A DNA stretch of 48,574 nucleotides from a virus: positions 1 to 48,574 of the IMG/VR virus record IMGVR_UViG_3300025886_000042; one strand, written 5' to 3'. Shown piece by piece: positions 7,533-14,169 of this stretch. The position numbers were made by a program, and so were the translations under genes. Under the pieces are notes generated by a model. The model was not told the origin of the DNA, searched no databases, and saw nothing but the letters and a program-made list of their open reading frames with translations. Within the stretch, counting starts at the first letter, position 1; every line of letters begins with the position of its first letter.

Positions 7533-8065
7533 GATTCTTCTGCCTTAAATTTCGCTCGATAAACATTGCCGAGGTCTTTAAAATCAATTTTAGAGTCTGC
7601 TCTCAGAGAGTCTGCTCTCAGTCTATCCCAAATTTCTTTACCGCCGGGAGTTTGTTGGCTATCGCTGTATAAGATACCATTTGGGTTTATATCTTCTTGT
7701 TCCATGAGGAACTTATAGAAATCACTAGCTTTGAATTCACCTTCAGCACCTTTGGTCTTGCGGATGTTATTTATTTGTAATCCATACTCTGACGATTGTG
7801 GATCGCCATAGCCGGAGAACTTAACAAAAAGTTTTGGCTCTCCATCATCGTATAAGAACCATCTGTGTGTATTATCAAATTTACCAACTATCTTGCGAAG
7901 TTCATAGCCTTTCCATTCGCCTATCTCTTCAATGCCGCTGTATCTTTTCTTTTTCGCATAGAACTCTTCTATCTGTTTGGCTATCTTGTCTTGTGTATTA
8001 GAAAGCTTAAACGGAGTCAGTTCTTTGGGGCCTTCTTTAATATTTCTTTTTATTTTTACTCTCAT
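7529..8065 (-). CDS. Unknown 178-aa protein with short basic leader
   Basis: The N-terminus MRVKIKRNIKEG is basic, contains I-K-E, and partly matches the start of the next gene product. The middle is alpha/beta (RWFLYDDGEPKLFVKFSGYG). The C-terminal part contains LYSDSQQTPGGKEIWDRL, a pattern I loosely associate with acetyltransferase-like phage proteins, though no acetyl-CoA loop is evident. An exact tandem duplication of 15 bases adds a second LRADS pentapeptide near residue 150. The gene begins two bases after the spanin-like gene and overlaps the next one by four bases. Function is not assigned. Confidence 0.45.
   Translation of the reverse strand: MRVKIKRNIKEGPKELTPFKLSNTQDKIAKQIEEFYAKKKRYSGIEEIGEWKGYELRKIVGKFDNTHRWFLYDDGEPKLFVKFSGYGDPQSSEYGLQINNIRKTKGAEGEFKASDFYKFLMEQEDINPNGILYSDSQQTPGGKEIWDRLRADSLRADSKIDFKDLGNVYRAKFKAEES
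7592..7621 (-). repeat. Exact 15-bp tandem duplication inside a CDS
   Basis: The unit agagtctgctctcag occurs twice back to back (7592-7606 and 7607-7621). It keeps the reading frame and adds a duplicated LRADS pentapeptide. It is most simply a recent replication-slippage event. Confidence 0.9.
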
Positions 8066-8067
8066 GG

Positions 8068-8463
8068 CTAATCCTTAACAGAATGGTAAATTCCTAACGA
8101 AGATAATGTTCCAACGATAAATCCCGTTGTGATCCAAATAAATGGCTTCGCTGGTTTAACTTGTTGTTGGAGATATACTATTTGTTCTTTTTGAGACTCA
8201 ACAAGAGCTTCTGATCTTTCGATCTTTCCTTCAAGGGTTAGCTCTTGAATTGACATTCGATAGCTCCATTGAGCCATAGCAATGTCTAGCTCATAGTCCA
8301 CCGCAATTTGGCATTCATCGCCAGCTAATTGTTGATCTACTAAAAGCTTTGAAATTGCTTCATCGTTCAATAAGCGACCAGCAAACGGAGCAACATCACC
8401 TTCTTCTAGTTGGGTGAATTGTGCTTCGCCCCAAGCAAGAGATGCCCATAATAATAAAATCAT
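8068..8463 (-). CDS. Spanin-like protein with N-terminal signal and C-terminal membrane segment
   Basis: The 131-aa product starts with a short hydrophobic signal-like sequence (MILLLWASLAWGEA, likely processing near residue 10-14). A helical region follows containing APFAGRLLNDEAISKLL, one cysteine in GDECQIAVDYELDIA, and a coiled coil (about residues 60-98). It ends in a membrane segment, PFIWITTGFIVGTLSSLG, at about 107-124. The protein would therefore sit mostly outside the cytoplasm and be tethered at its C-terminus. It follows a holin-like gene and an N-anchored coiled-coil gene, which suggests a role in envelope disruption at lysis. It is not a classical lipoprotein o-spanin. It overlaps the previous gene by four bases. 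Confidence 0.5.
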   Translation of the reverse strand: MILLLWASLAWGEAQFTQLEEGDVAPFAGRLLNDEAISKLLVDQQLAGDECQIAVDYELDIAMAQWSYRMSIQELTLEGKIERSEALVESQKEQIVYLQQQVKPAKPFIWITTGFIVGTLSSLGIYHSVKD

Positions 8464-8861
8464 ACTTTCTTTATCCCTAAGCTGTCCTCAAGAATTCGAT
8501 CAATCTCATCAGGGTCGGACTTGGCTTTCTTAATCATTTTCTTTAATTCTGCTGCCTTTACTCTGTCAAATTCATCGGTTGCATTTTTTCTAGCTTCTTC
8601 GGCCTTTAGCATGGCGGCATCATATTTTTCTTTGGCTTTGGCTTTCTTGGCCATTTCAGACTCATAAGATCTTTCAATTTCTTTTTTGTCTTTATCCCAT
8701 TGAGCCAAGGCCATGGCTCTATCTAACTTCATTTTCTTTTCTACTTTCTTTCCGTAGAAATAGCACAGCAACATCGCAGCACCCACAACTAACCCTCTCC
8801 AATGCGCTTTGGCAAAAGAGCAAGTAAGTTGCCAGTACTTACGAAGCTTGAGTAGGTTCAT
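8460..8861 (-). CDS. N-anchored coiled-coil protein, i-spanin-like
   Basis: The start at 8861 gives 133 aa; GGAAGA precedes it and the ATG shares a base with the upstream stop (TAATG). An N-terminal basic stretch is followed by one membrane segment at about residues 24-42 (GLVVGAAMLLCYFYG) and then a long charged helix rich in Lys, Glu and Ala. This is the topology of inner-membrane spanins (Rz type): short cytoplasmic end, one membrane span, extended periplasmic coiled coil. The neighbouring holin-like and spanin-like genes support a lysis function. No peptidoglycan-hydrolase motif is present. The family cannot be proven by eye because such charged helices are easily confused. Confidence 0.5.
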   Translation of the reverse strand: MNLLKLRKYWQLTCSFAKAHWRGLVVGAAMLLCYFYGKKVEKKMKLDRAMALAQWDKDKKEIERSYESEMAKKAKAKEKYDAAMLKAEEARKNATDEFDRVKAAELKKMIKKAKSDPDEIDRILEDSLGIKKV

Positions 8862-9193
8862 TATCTTCCATGTCGCCACATCTTCATTGTATCGACGACA
8901 GATTGTCCGCCGATATAAACAATAGCAATCATTCCCCAAGTGTCTGGATCAAGGCCGTATTGTGCGAGAAGTACAGTTGCTGTAACAAATACAAGCAATT
9001 TACGAGAGATAATTTTCCCAAGCATTTTGTCTAACAAAGAATTTTTAGTTGATACTTTTTTAGCAACCTCTTTGACTTTTTCTTTTGCTAGAGAAACTCC
9101 ATCGCTCTCAAGTCGTTCTTTGACATCTTCCTTGAGTTCGTTGAGTTCTTCTTTAGCTTTTTCACCAAGTTCTTTTATTTGTTCTTTATCCAT
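8861..9193 (-). CDS. Holin-like small membrane protein
   Basis: A 110-aa protein with a charged amphipathic helix at residues 1-60 (KEQIKELGEKAKEELNEL) and two membrane segments at about 65-80 (KLLVFVTATVLLAQYG) and 86-103 (WGMIAIVYIGGQSVV), ending basic. This two-span layout with a short loop around LDPDTW matches many small phage holins, which form pores in the inner membrane and time lysis. It shares a base with the stop before it and with the start after it (TAATG at both ends), forming a tight cassette with the two coiled-coil membrane proteins. No endolysin is adjacent. The long charged N-terminus is unusual for a holin. Confidence 0.55.
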   Translation of the reverse strand: MDKEQIKELGEKAKEELNELKEDVKERLESDGVSLAKEKVKEVAKKVSTKNSLLDKMLGKIISRKLLVFVTATVLLAQYGLDPDTWGMIAIVYIGGQSVVDTMKMWRHGR

Positions 9194-9642
9194 TATTTTT
9201 TGTCCTCTTCAAATGGACCACGGAGCTTCATGCTTGAAGACGGGGTTTGCGTTTTTCTAGTTTGCATCTTTTGTTGACGGACTTTTGCGTCCTTCTTATC
9301 TTTTTCAGTTTCAGGTCCCATGATAGCATCTCTAAATTTCCCCAGCATACCTTCTTCCACTTCTGGCTTCTTCGCCTTCGCGACAGCATCACGAAGTTTA
9401 GTTTTGCCAATGTCGGCTTGCCTTTTCGCCAAGGCTTCTATTTCTTGCCTTTGATCTTCCTCAAGCTCATTCCATCCGAAAGATAATAATTTGAAGGCTA
9501 GATCAGGGGCCATTCGTGCTTGTTGACCCGATGGCTTATAGCCGCCTCTTCCTCGTGGTCCCATTGGTCCCATATACGCTTCAAGAACTCCTTCAAGTTC
9601 TTCTTTGATTATTTGCTTTAAAGCTTCTTTTGTTAATTTCAT
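9193..9642 (-). CDS. Capsid-leader protein, basic cargo (leader protein 3)
   Basis: The gene is read from 9642, where AAGGA lies upstream and the product begins MKLTKEALKQIIKEELEGV; an in-frame ATG at 9744 would overlap the preceding gene by about 100 bases. The 149-aa product has the shared leader with an I-K-E site, a Gly/Pro/Arg patch (GPMGPRGRGGYKPSG, about residues 24-38), a helical acidic middle and a strongly basic C-terminal third (KDAKVRQQKMQTRKTQT). A basic tail suits contact with packaged DNA. It starts two bases after the previous stop and overlaps the holin-like gene by one base. Targeting to the prohead is inferred from the leader and the neighbouring protease. Confidence 0.55.
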   Translation of the reverse strand: MKLTKEALKQIIKEELEGVLEAYMGPMGPRGRGGYKPSGQQARMAPDLAFKLLSFGWNELEEDQRQEIEALAKRQADIGKTKLRDAVAKAKKPEVEEGMLGKFRDAIMGPETEKDKKDAKVRQQKMQTRKTQTPSSSMKLRGPFEEDKK

Positions 9643-9643
9643 T

Positions 9644-10078
9644 TTACCAATCCTTACATGACCAATAGCCAGCTTTTGTTTTATCTTTTTTGTCTTTACA
9701 ATTATGTCTTTTTCTAAAGTTTGTTTTATTTTTAGGTTTATCACTATTGTTTCTCATGTTAGCATCACCAAAACGAACAATATTTTCTTTGCCCTTATCG
9801 CAAGCTTTTACAACCTTTTGCTTCTTACCGTGGCCCGGTTCACCCTTTTTTATATAACGAGGTTTATTACAAGCCATACGATCTTTGTCGGTTTCTTCAT
9901 CTATGGTTTCTGCTTCTTCCATCTTGACGCATTTATCTTTTCCATCTTCGGTTCCAGCATGCTTATAGCCGTCCCAACAAGCTTTGCCGTCAGCACCTTT
10001 CTCTTTTTCATATTCTGCAAGACAAGCTGCTGTTTCTTCTCTGATAATGTTAGAAAGTTCTTCTTTTGTTATTTTCAT
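9644..10078 (-). CDS. Capsid-leader protein, Lys/Cys-rich cargo (leader protein 4)
   Basis: The start at 10078 gives 144 aa beginning MKITKEELSNIIREE, aligning with the other leaders; AAGGG lies about 10 nt upstream. An ATG at 10087 is in frame but too close to that site. The mature part is very Lys-rich with five or more cysteines: CWDGYKHAG, KDKCVKM, VVKACDKGK and the C-terminal RHNCKDKKDKTKAGYWSCKDW (residues about 124-144). A similar closing pattern (FGDxNM ... RHNC ... TKAxYWSCKxW) is familiar from marine T4-like phages, where its role is not defined. A nucleic-acid-binding internal virion protein is the simplest idea. This is the first gene after a possible late promoter. Confidence 0.6.
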   Translation of the reverse strand: MKITKEELSNIIREETAACLAEYEKEKGADGKACWDGYKHAGTEDGKDKCVKMEEAETIDEETDKDRMACNKPRYIKKGEPGHGKKQKVVKACDKGKENIVRFGDANMRNNSDKPKNKTNFRKRHNCKDKKDKTKAGYWSCKDW

Positions 10079-10110
10079 TGTAAGCATACCCTTATTTTAC
10101 ACTAAATAGT

Positions 10111-10118
10111 CATTTATA
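10111..10118 (-). promoter_or_regulatory. Possible T4-type late promoter box (TATAAATG)
   Basis: The minus strand reads CTTATAAATGAC here. It differs at one base from the T4 late consensus TATAAATA and lies in the 56-base gap between the nuclease fusion stop and the leader protein 4 start, the first gene of the lysis and head block. No sigma70-like TTGACA is present in this gap. I did not find other clear copies, and in AT-rich DNA one near-match is weak evidence. Confidence 0.3.
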
Positions 10119-10134
10119 AGAAGTAAAGCCGTAT

Positions 10135-13100
10135 TTAAATATTTACAAAAGCATAGCCATCTTTCTTTTGTATATCAATAGTTTGTTCAACACAATCTTT
10201 AAGAGAATCTAGATGCGAGATTAATAAGACAGTCTTGAATTGACATTTGATCATTTCTAACATTTTAATAAAACCATCCATATGCTCTTGATCTAAAGCT
10301 GTTGCTGGTTCGTCTAAGATGAATAATTCTGATTTTGGTAAATTTGTTATTGAAATCAGAGCTAATCGTATTGCCATTGCTGATAATGTCTTTTCGGCGC
10401 CAGAGCCCATTGATAATGGTCTTCCATCGTATTTGGGATGCTTAAGCATGATGTCTAATGATTTTCCGTTGTCAACAAAGAATACTTCAAAATCAACGAT
10501 GTTGGTTAAGATTTTGGCAATCTCTTCGTTAAGGACCGGAAGCATTTGACGAATGACATTGTAGGCAATGCCGTTTGAATGCATACATTCTAGAAACAAA
10601 TCTTGAGCAATGAATTCTTTTTCTTTGTCCTCAAGCTCTGCTTTTCGCTCAGTATAACCATCAATGGCTTGTTGCGTTGAGCCTTTCTCAATATAAAACT
10701 CTTGAAGAGAAACTTTACATTGTTCATTCTCTTTTTGAAGATGTTGCTTCTTTTGGACATAATGATCTCGCTGAGTGAGATATGACTCTTTATTTTCAAT
10801 GGCTTCTTTATTTTCTTCATAGAGACTTTGAGTTGAGAAAAGGGTTTCAAGATCATTATTTATAATTTTAATTTGTTTTTTATTGTTCTCGACTTGTAAT
10901 TCGTCTCGTTCAATTTCTGTTTGTAAATTCTCTTTGCGAGATACGATTGAATAATAAGAAGCGATTTTCTCTTCAACCTCATCAATGTTGAGAGTTGAAA
11001 TTTTGGCTTCGATGTTTTCGCTAACCATTTTTAAGTTTGCCATTCTCTCTTTCAAATCTGATATTCCTTCTTGAGCTTTTACGGCATCAGCAATAAATTT
11101 ACAGGTTGGGAAAGAATCCCCGCAGGGTATGCCATCGAGGAGTTTCATTTTCTTCTCCTCGTTTAAAATTGTGGTAGATAGTCCACGAATGTCCGAAGAA
11201 TTTGAAGATTTTTCACAAACAAGGTCATTATGCCTTTGTTTTTCTTGGTTCAGTACTTCAAGGTCGAATGTATCAACGAAGGTAGTTACTTGTGATAAAG
11301 TTTGCTTATTATCATAAGTTTTAGCCATCAAAGCGAAGTTTTTAGAGGTCAGTGATGCTATTTGATCTTGCTTTCTAGCAATCGATGCGTTAACTTTATT
11401 AATATCAATAATTTCAGCAGGGATTGCGTTAATTGCCTCTTCTAGTGCTTTAAGTTCTGCGCTTGTGAGCGTAAGATCAGAATCAATTTGTTTACATCTT
11501 GTATTATTTGCTATAATATCAATCTCGATATCATCAAGAATGTCTTGTTTCTTCTGAATCTCAAGATCCCAATTCATTGAGCGAAGATGCTTGATAACAG
11601 ATTTTGTTTCCGTTGTATCTTTTTTTGCTAATTTAAATTTAGCGTCAAACAAATCAAGGTCAAGGAACTTTGCGAGAATCTCTTTTCGTTTGGTCGAGCC
11701 CTCTTTAACAAAAGACAGAGAGTCCATCTGAGAAGCCATCGAGGTCAAAAGAAAATCTTCAATGGTCCCGAAGTGTCTTCTAATATTAGCATCAGTTTCA
11801 TTGCGTGTTGTTCCATTCAATGGTTGCCATTCGGTGCCATCAAAGACAGCAAAGTCAAGTTCCACTTTGGCTGATACTTTGTTCGAACTAGAGGTAATCT
11901 TTGCCAAATCGCGGGTAATTCTATAGAGGTTGTCACCAACTTGGATGTCAATACGGCCTCGGGCTTGGTCTTTATTTTGATTGATAACATGGACATTTTT
12001 TCGCTCACCTTTGGATGTATCGTTGAAGATAGAATAGAGAGCGGAATCCACAATAGAGGACTTGCCTGAATAATTCTTTCCGAAGATCCCGACGATTCCG
12101 TTGAGGTTTTCAAAAGAAATCTTATTCTTCTCTCCGTAGTTAAAAAGATTATCCCATTGCATTTCTTTAATGGACCATATAACATTACGAGAGACATCTT
12201 CTTGTTCCTCTGCGATTCTATTATAGTTTTTATTGTGCTCAAGGACTTTCTCTAATACTCCTTCACCCAACTCTTTATCGGCAAGGAATTCTTCAATCAT
12301 CTCTTCTTGAACCTGAATGTCTCTAAGATTTTCAAAGCGACCATCGGCAAGCATGCCTTGGTTCTGGCTGTTAGAACCTGCGCCTTTGTTTACAAAAGTA
12401 ACACTGAATGGTCGCCACTTAGTTTCTGCGGCATCAACTGCTTGTCTTAGCTTTGTAAGCGGAATGTTATATCGTGATACAACACGAAGCCGAGCATTCG
12501 GAGGAATGTGTGTCTCTGGTAGTTCTCCATCTTCTGTTAGGTTGATTGTAAGAAATGGCCTTGGATTAACAAGAACCTCGTGCCTTACGGAGAATTCATC
12601 TTTGCTTTGAATGTTCCAAAGAAGATAACCTTTTCGTGGGTCTTCGCCATAATTCTGTTGGCAAGTCGAACCAGCATATCTGACACGACCTTCTCTATCC
12701 ATAACCTGTGGTTTATGAATGTCGCCAAGGAAGGCATAATCAAAATCCTTAAAGATTTCGGATGTATCATCACCATCTCTTATTTTAAAGCCTTGTCCTG
12801 TCTCACATCCTGAGATGGAACCATGGTAAAGAGCAATGTTGATTTTTGATAAATCTGTGGGTTGAACCCAATTCTCTCGGTCAAAGACAGAGAGGACATT
12901 GAATGTGATTTCATTGTTAAACTGGTACTCACCGGAATTCTTAAGAAATGTTAAGTTCGGATGTTGAAGAGCAGTTACGATAGGTGTGATCGCATCTTGG
13001 CGATCTGGGTTCTTGAGGTTTCCATCGTGGTTACCTGCGATTATAATTACAGGAGCAATGTCTGCCAATGTAGACAAGAACTCTGCTGTTAGCTCAAAAT

Positions 13101-13266
13101 ACTCCGGAGAGAGTTGAGTTTTTGTGTGTGCGATGTCTCCCGTATGGATAATGACATCTGGTTTTTGGTCTCGCAATTTGTTGTATAGATCGGCAAAAGA
13201 TTGCCTGTATTCCCAGTGGTATTTTAAGTTTCGTATATGTGTGTCACTAATATGGCAAGCTAGCAT
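10135..13266 (-). CDS. SbcD-SbcC (Mre11-Rad50, gp47-gp46) single-chain fusion nuclease
   Basis: A 1043-aa protein joins both subunits of the recombination exonuclease, normally two genes (T4 gp47, 339 aa, and gp46, 560 aa). Residues 1 to about 330 are a metallophosphoesterase: SDTHIRN, GDIAHTK, GNHDGN, a lone HG and GDIHKP supply the metal ligands. From about 366 an ABC-type ATPase begins: Walker A GIFGKNYSGKSS near 395, long coiled coils, a hook-like CGDSFPTC near 714, signature SMGSGAEKTLSA near 952 and Walker B LFILDEPATALD near 982. It processes DNA ends for recombination-dependent replication and host DNA breakdown. AAGGAG precedes the start, downstream of a good sigma70-type promoter. 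The two halves are in one uninterrupted frame. Confidence 0.93.
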   Translation of the reverse strand: MLACHISDTHIRNLKYHWEYRQSFADLYNKLRDQKPDVIIHTGDIAHTKTQLSPEYFELTAEFLSTLADIAPVIIIAGNHDGNLKNPDRQDAITPIVTALQHPNLTFLKNSGEYQFNNEITFNVLSVFDRENWVQPTDLSKINIALYHGSISGCETGQGFKIRDGDDTSEIFKDFDYAFLGDIHKPQVMDREGRVRYAGSTCQQNYGEDPRKGYLLWNIQSKDEFSVRHEVLVNPRPFLTINLTEDGELPETHIPPNARLRVVSRYNIPLTKLRQAVDAAETKWRPFSVTFVNKGAGSNSQNQGMLADGRFENLRDIQVQEEMIEEFLADKELGEGVLEKVLEHNKNYNRIAEEQEDVSRNVIWSIKEMQWDNLFNYGEKNKISFENLNGIVGIFGKNYSGKSSIVDSALYSIFNDTSKGERKNVHVINQNKDQARGRIDIQVGDNLYRITRDLAKITSSSNKVSAKVELDFAVFDGTEWQPLNGTTRNETDANIRRHFGTIEDFLLTSMASQMDSLSFVKEGSTKRKEILAKFLDLDLFDAKFKLAKKDTTETKSVIKHLRSMNWDLEIQKKQDILDDIEIDIIANNTRCKQIDSDLTLTSAELKALEEAINAIPAEIIDINKVNASIARKQDQIASLTSKNFALMAKTYDNKQTLSQVTTFVDTFDLEVLNQEKQRHNDLVCEKSSNSSDIRGLSTTILNEEKKMKLLDGIPCGDSFPTCKFIADAVKAQEGISDLKERMANLKMVSENIEAKISTLNIDEVEEKIASYYSIVSRKENLQTEIERDELQVENNKKQIKIINNDLETLFSTQSLYEENKEAIENKESYLTQRDHYVQKKQHLQKENEQCKVSLQEFYIEKGSTQQAIDGYTERKAELEDKEKEFIAQDLFLECMHSNGIAYNVIRQMLPVLNEEIAKILTNIVDFEVFFVDNGKSLDIMLKHPKYDGRPLSMGSGAEKTLSAMAIRLALISITNLPKSELFILDEPATALDQEHMDGFIKMLEMIKCQFKTVLLISHLDSLKDCVEQTIDIQKKDGYAFVNI

Positions 13267-13287
13267 AAGTTCTCCTTTGTTATCTAT

Positions 13288-13316
13288 AATGTATCCTGTT
13301 TAGGAAAGGTTGTCAA
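13288..13316 (-). promoter_or_regulatory. Sigma70-type promoter for the nuclease fusion
   Basis: On the minus strand TTGACA (13311-13316) is followed after 17 nt by TACATT (13288-13293). Transcription should begin near 13281, 15 bases before the fusion gene ATG and just ahead of its AAGGAG. The -35 box lies in the last codons of thioredoxin. Confidence 0.65.
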
Positions 13317-13620
13317 GTATTTCTTGAATTTGGGCTGCATTTTTATATCCAACTGCCGAGTGTATAGGCTTTCCATTACGATAAAAAACTAGAAAAGGTA
13401 TAGAACGAACTGAAAATTCTTCTTTTACTTTACTCCAAACTCCTACGCCTTTATCAACATTAAATTTATAAACGCCTATATCTGCGTTAGTCTCATCGAT
13501 ATGGCTTACTTCCTTATCCATTATCTTACATGGCATACACCAATTCGCATAAAAGTCAACAACACATAAGTCTTGGTTATTGATTGCTGATATAAAATTT
13601 CCGTCACTGATTTCTTTCAT
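13300..13620 (-). CDS. Thioredoxin
   Basis: A 106-aa thioredoxin-fold protein with active site W27-C-M-P-C-K32 and the cis-proline loop SIPFLVFY near residue 74, the normal thioredoxin length. It would reduce protein disulfides in the host cytoplasm; phage versions can support ribonucleotide reductase or DNA polymerase processivity, but neither partner is in this window. Met replaces the usual Gly in the CGPC motif, which can change redox potential. GGAG lies upstream of the ATG. The gene sits directly after a strong terminator and has no obvious promoter of its own, so it probably depends on readthrough. Its 3' end carries the -35 box of the next gene. Confidence 0.92.
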   Translation of the reverse strand: MKEISDGNFISAINNQDLCVVDFYANWCMPCKIMDKEVSHIDETNADIGVYKFNVDKGVGVWSKVKEEFSVRSIPFLVFYRNGKPIHSAVGYKNAAQIQEILDNLS

Positions 13621-13631
13621 TTGTTCTCCAT

Positions 13632-13662
13632 AAAAAAAGAGCGGCTTTTGAAGGGAGCCGCT
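13632..13662 (-). terminator. Rho-independent terminator after the lipoprotein genes
   Basis: AGCGGCT (13640-13646) pairs perfectly with AGCCGCT (13656-13662) across a 9-nt loop. On the minus strand it is followed by a CT dinucleotide and seven T residues (13632-13638). It ends the transcript from the promoter at 14141-14169, 12 bases after the stop of the second lipoprotein gene. Confidence 0.85.
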
Positions 13663-13673
13663 AACCCTATAAA

Positions 13674-13919
13674 CTACTCGTTAACTATTGTAGTTTCGTT
13701 ATCGCCATTGGTGACTTCTGTTGTACCTTCATTTACGGTTGTTACACCTTCGGTTTCAGTAGTACCAGTTGTTTCAGTTGTAACCTCTTCGGTTCCACCA
13801 TTATCAGTTGTTGTTGTTTCAACAACTATGGTTGTTTCCGTCGTGGTTGTTTCCGCAACTTCAGTTGTCTCAGTAGCGTCTCCGCCACATGCGATTAGGA
13901 TTGATAGTAAAATACTCAT
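13674..13919 (-). CDS. Small Thr/Glu-rich lipoprotein
   Basis: An 81-aa product opening MSILLSILIAC-GGD. LIAC fits a lipobox with the lipid-carrying cysteine at residue 11; the signal is very short and lacks the usual basic residues. The mature chain of about 70 residues is almost all Thr, Glu, Val and Gly (for example TTTTETTIVVETTTT), so it is disordered and acidic, perhaps a surface brush. Gly after Cys would allow outer-membrane sorting under E. coli rules. A perfect GGAGGTGA ribosome site lies in the end of the upstream gene and the ATG shares a base with its stop. It resembles the next lipoprotein at the signal. A superinfection-exclusion or surface-masking role is a guess. Confidence 0.65.
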   Translation of the reverse strand: MSILLSILIACGGDATETTEVAETTTTETTIVVETTTTDNGGTEEVTTETTGTTETEGVTTVNEGTTEVTNGDNETTIVNE

Positions 13920-14113
13920 TATTCACCTCCTGAGTCTTGTGCTGTATCTTCAGCACCTGTATCTTCGCCTGTGTCTCCAGAATCAACTGGTTCTACTGCT
14001 GGCTCTGTCGCAGGCTCTGTCGCTGGTTCGGTTGCTGGTTCATCAGCAACTGCTGTGTCGTCGGCTTTGTCGCCTGAGCATGCAAACAACATGCTATAAA
14101 GTAAAATACTCAT
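13919..14113 (-). CDS. Small Pro/Glu/Ala-rich lipoprotein
   Basis: A 64-aa product starting MSILLYSMLFAC-SGD; C12 is the likely lipidated residue. The mature chain has TEPA repeats (about residues 28-40) and an acidic DSGDTGEDTGAEDT tail. It is the first gene after a strong sigma70-type promoter with a leader of about 20 nt and an AAGGAG site. Short Pro-rich lipoproteins are typical of o-spanins (Rz1), but early-type regulation and distance from the lysis genes argue more for an early surface function such as superinfection exclusion. The signal sequence and the DNA around the start match the downstream lipoprotein gene, suggesting duplication. Confidence 0.65.
   Translation of the reverse strand: MSILLYSMLFACSGDKADDTAVADEPATEPATEPATEPAVEPVDSGDTGEDTGAEDTAQDSGGE
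13998..14045 (-). repeat. Four tandem 12-bp units encoding TEPA-like repeats
   Basis: Units gctggctctgtc, gcaggctctgtc, gctggttcggtt and gctggttcatca run in phase with the codons of the 64-aa lipoprotein. The first two differ by a single base. Copy number could vary by slippage without breaking the frame. Confidence 0.8.
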
Positions 14114-14140
14114 TCTAGTCTCCTTTTGTTGAGTGTTTAT

Positions 14141-14169
14141 AATATAACCGATTGGTTATAATTTGTCAA
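14141..14169 (-). promoter_or_regulatory. Sigma70-type promoter for the lipoprotein operon
   Basis: On the minus strand TTGACA (14164-14169), a 17-nt spacer and TATATT (14141-14146). Predicted transcription start is near 14134. The TGA inside TTGACA is the stop codon of the upstream small gene. The sequence around both boxes (CTTGACAAA and GTTATATTAT) is nearly the same as at the two promoters near 15313 and 15889. Confidence 0.8.

Noticed and set aside
8940-9260. Plus-strand Ser/Leu-rich frame of 106 codons
   Set aside because: Antisense of the charged helix of the holin-like gene; composition is explained by Lys/Glu codons read backwards.
9643-9744. Longer N-terminus for leader protein 3
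   Set aside because: It would overlap the preceding gene by about 100 bases and bury the shared leader; a ribosome site sits directly before 9642.
13998-14045. Short tandem units as a CRISPR-like array
   Set aside because: The repeats are contiguous, in codon phase and have no spacers; they encode TEPA repeats.
13621-14118. Plus-strand open frame of 165 codons opposite the lipoprotein genes
   Set aside because: Val/Ser/Leu repeats are the antisense of the Thr/Glu and TEPA repeats. The minus-strand genes have good ribosome sites, a promoter and a terminator.
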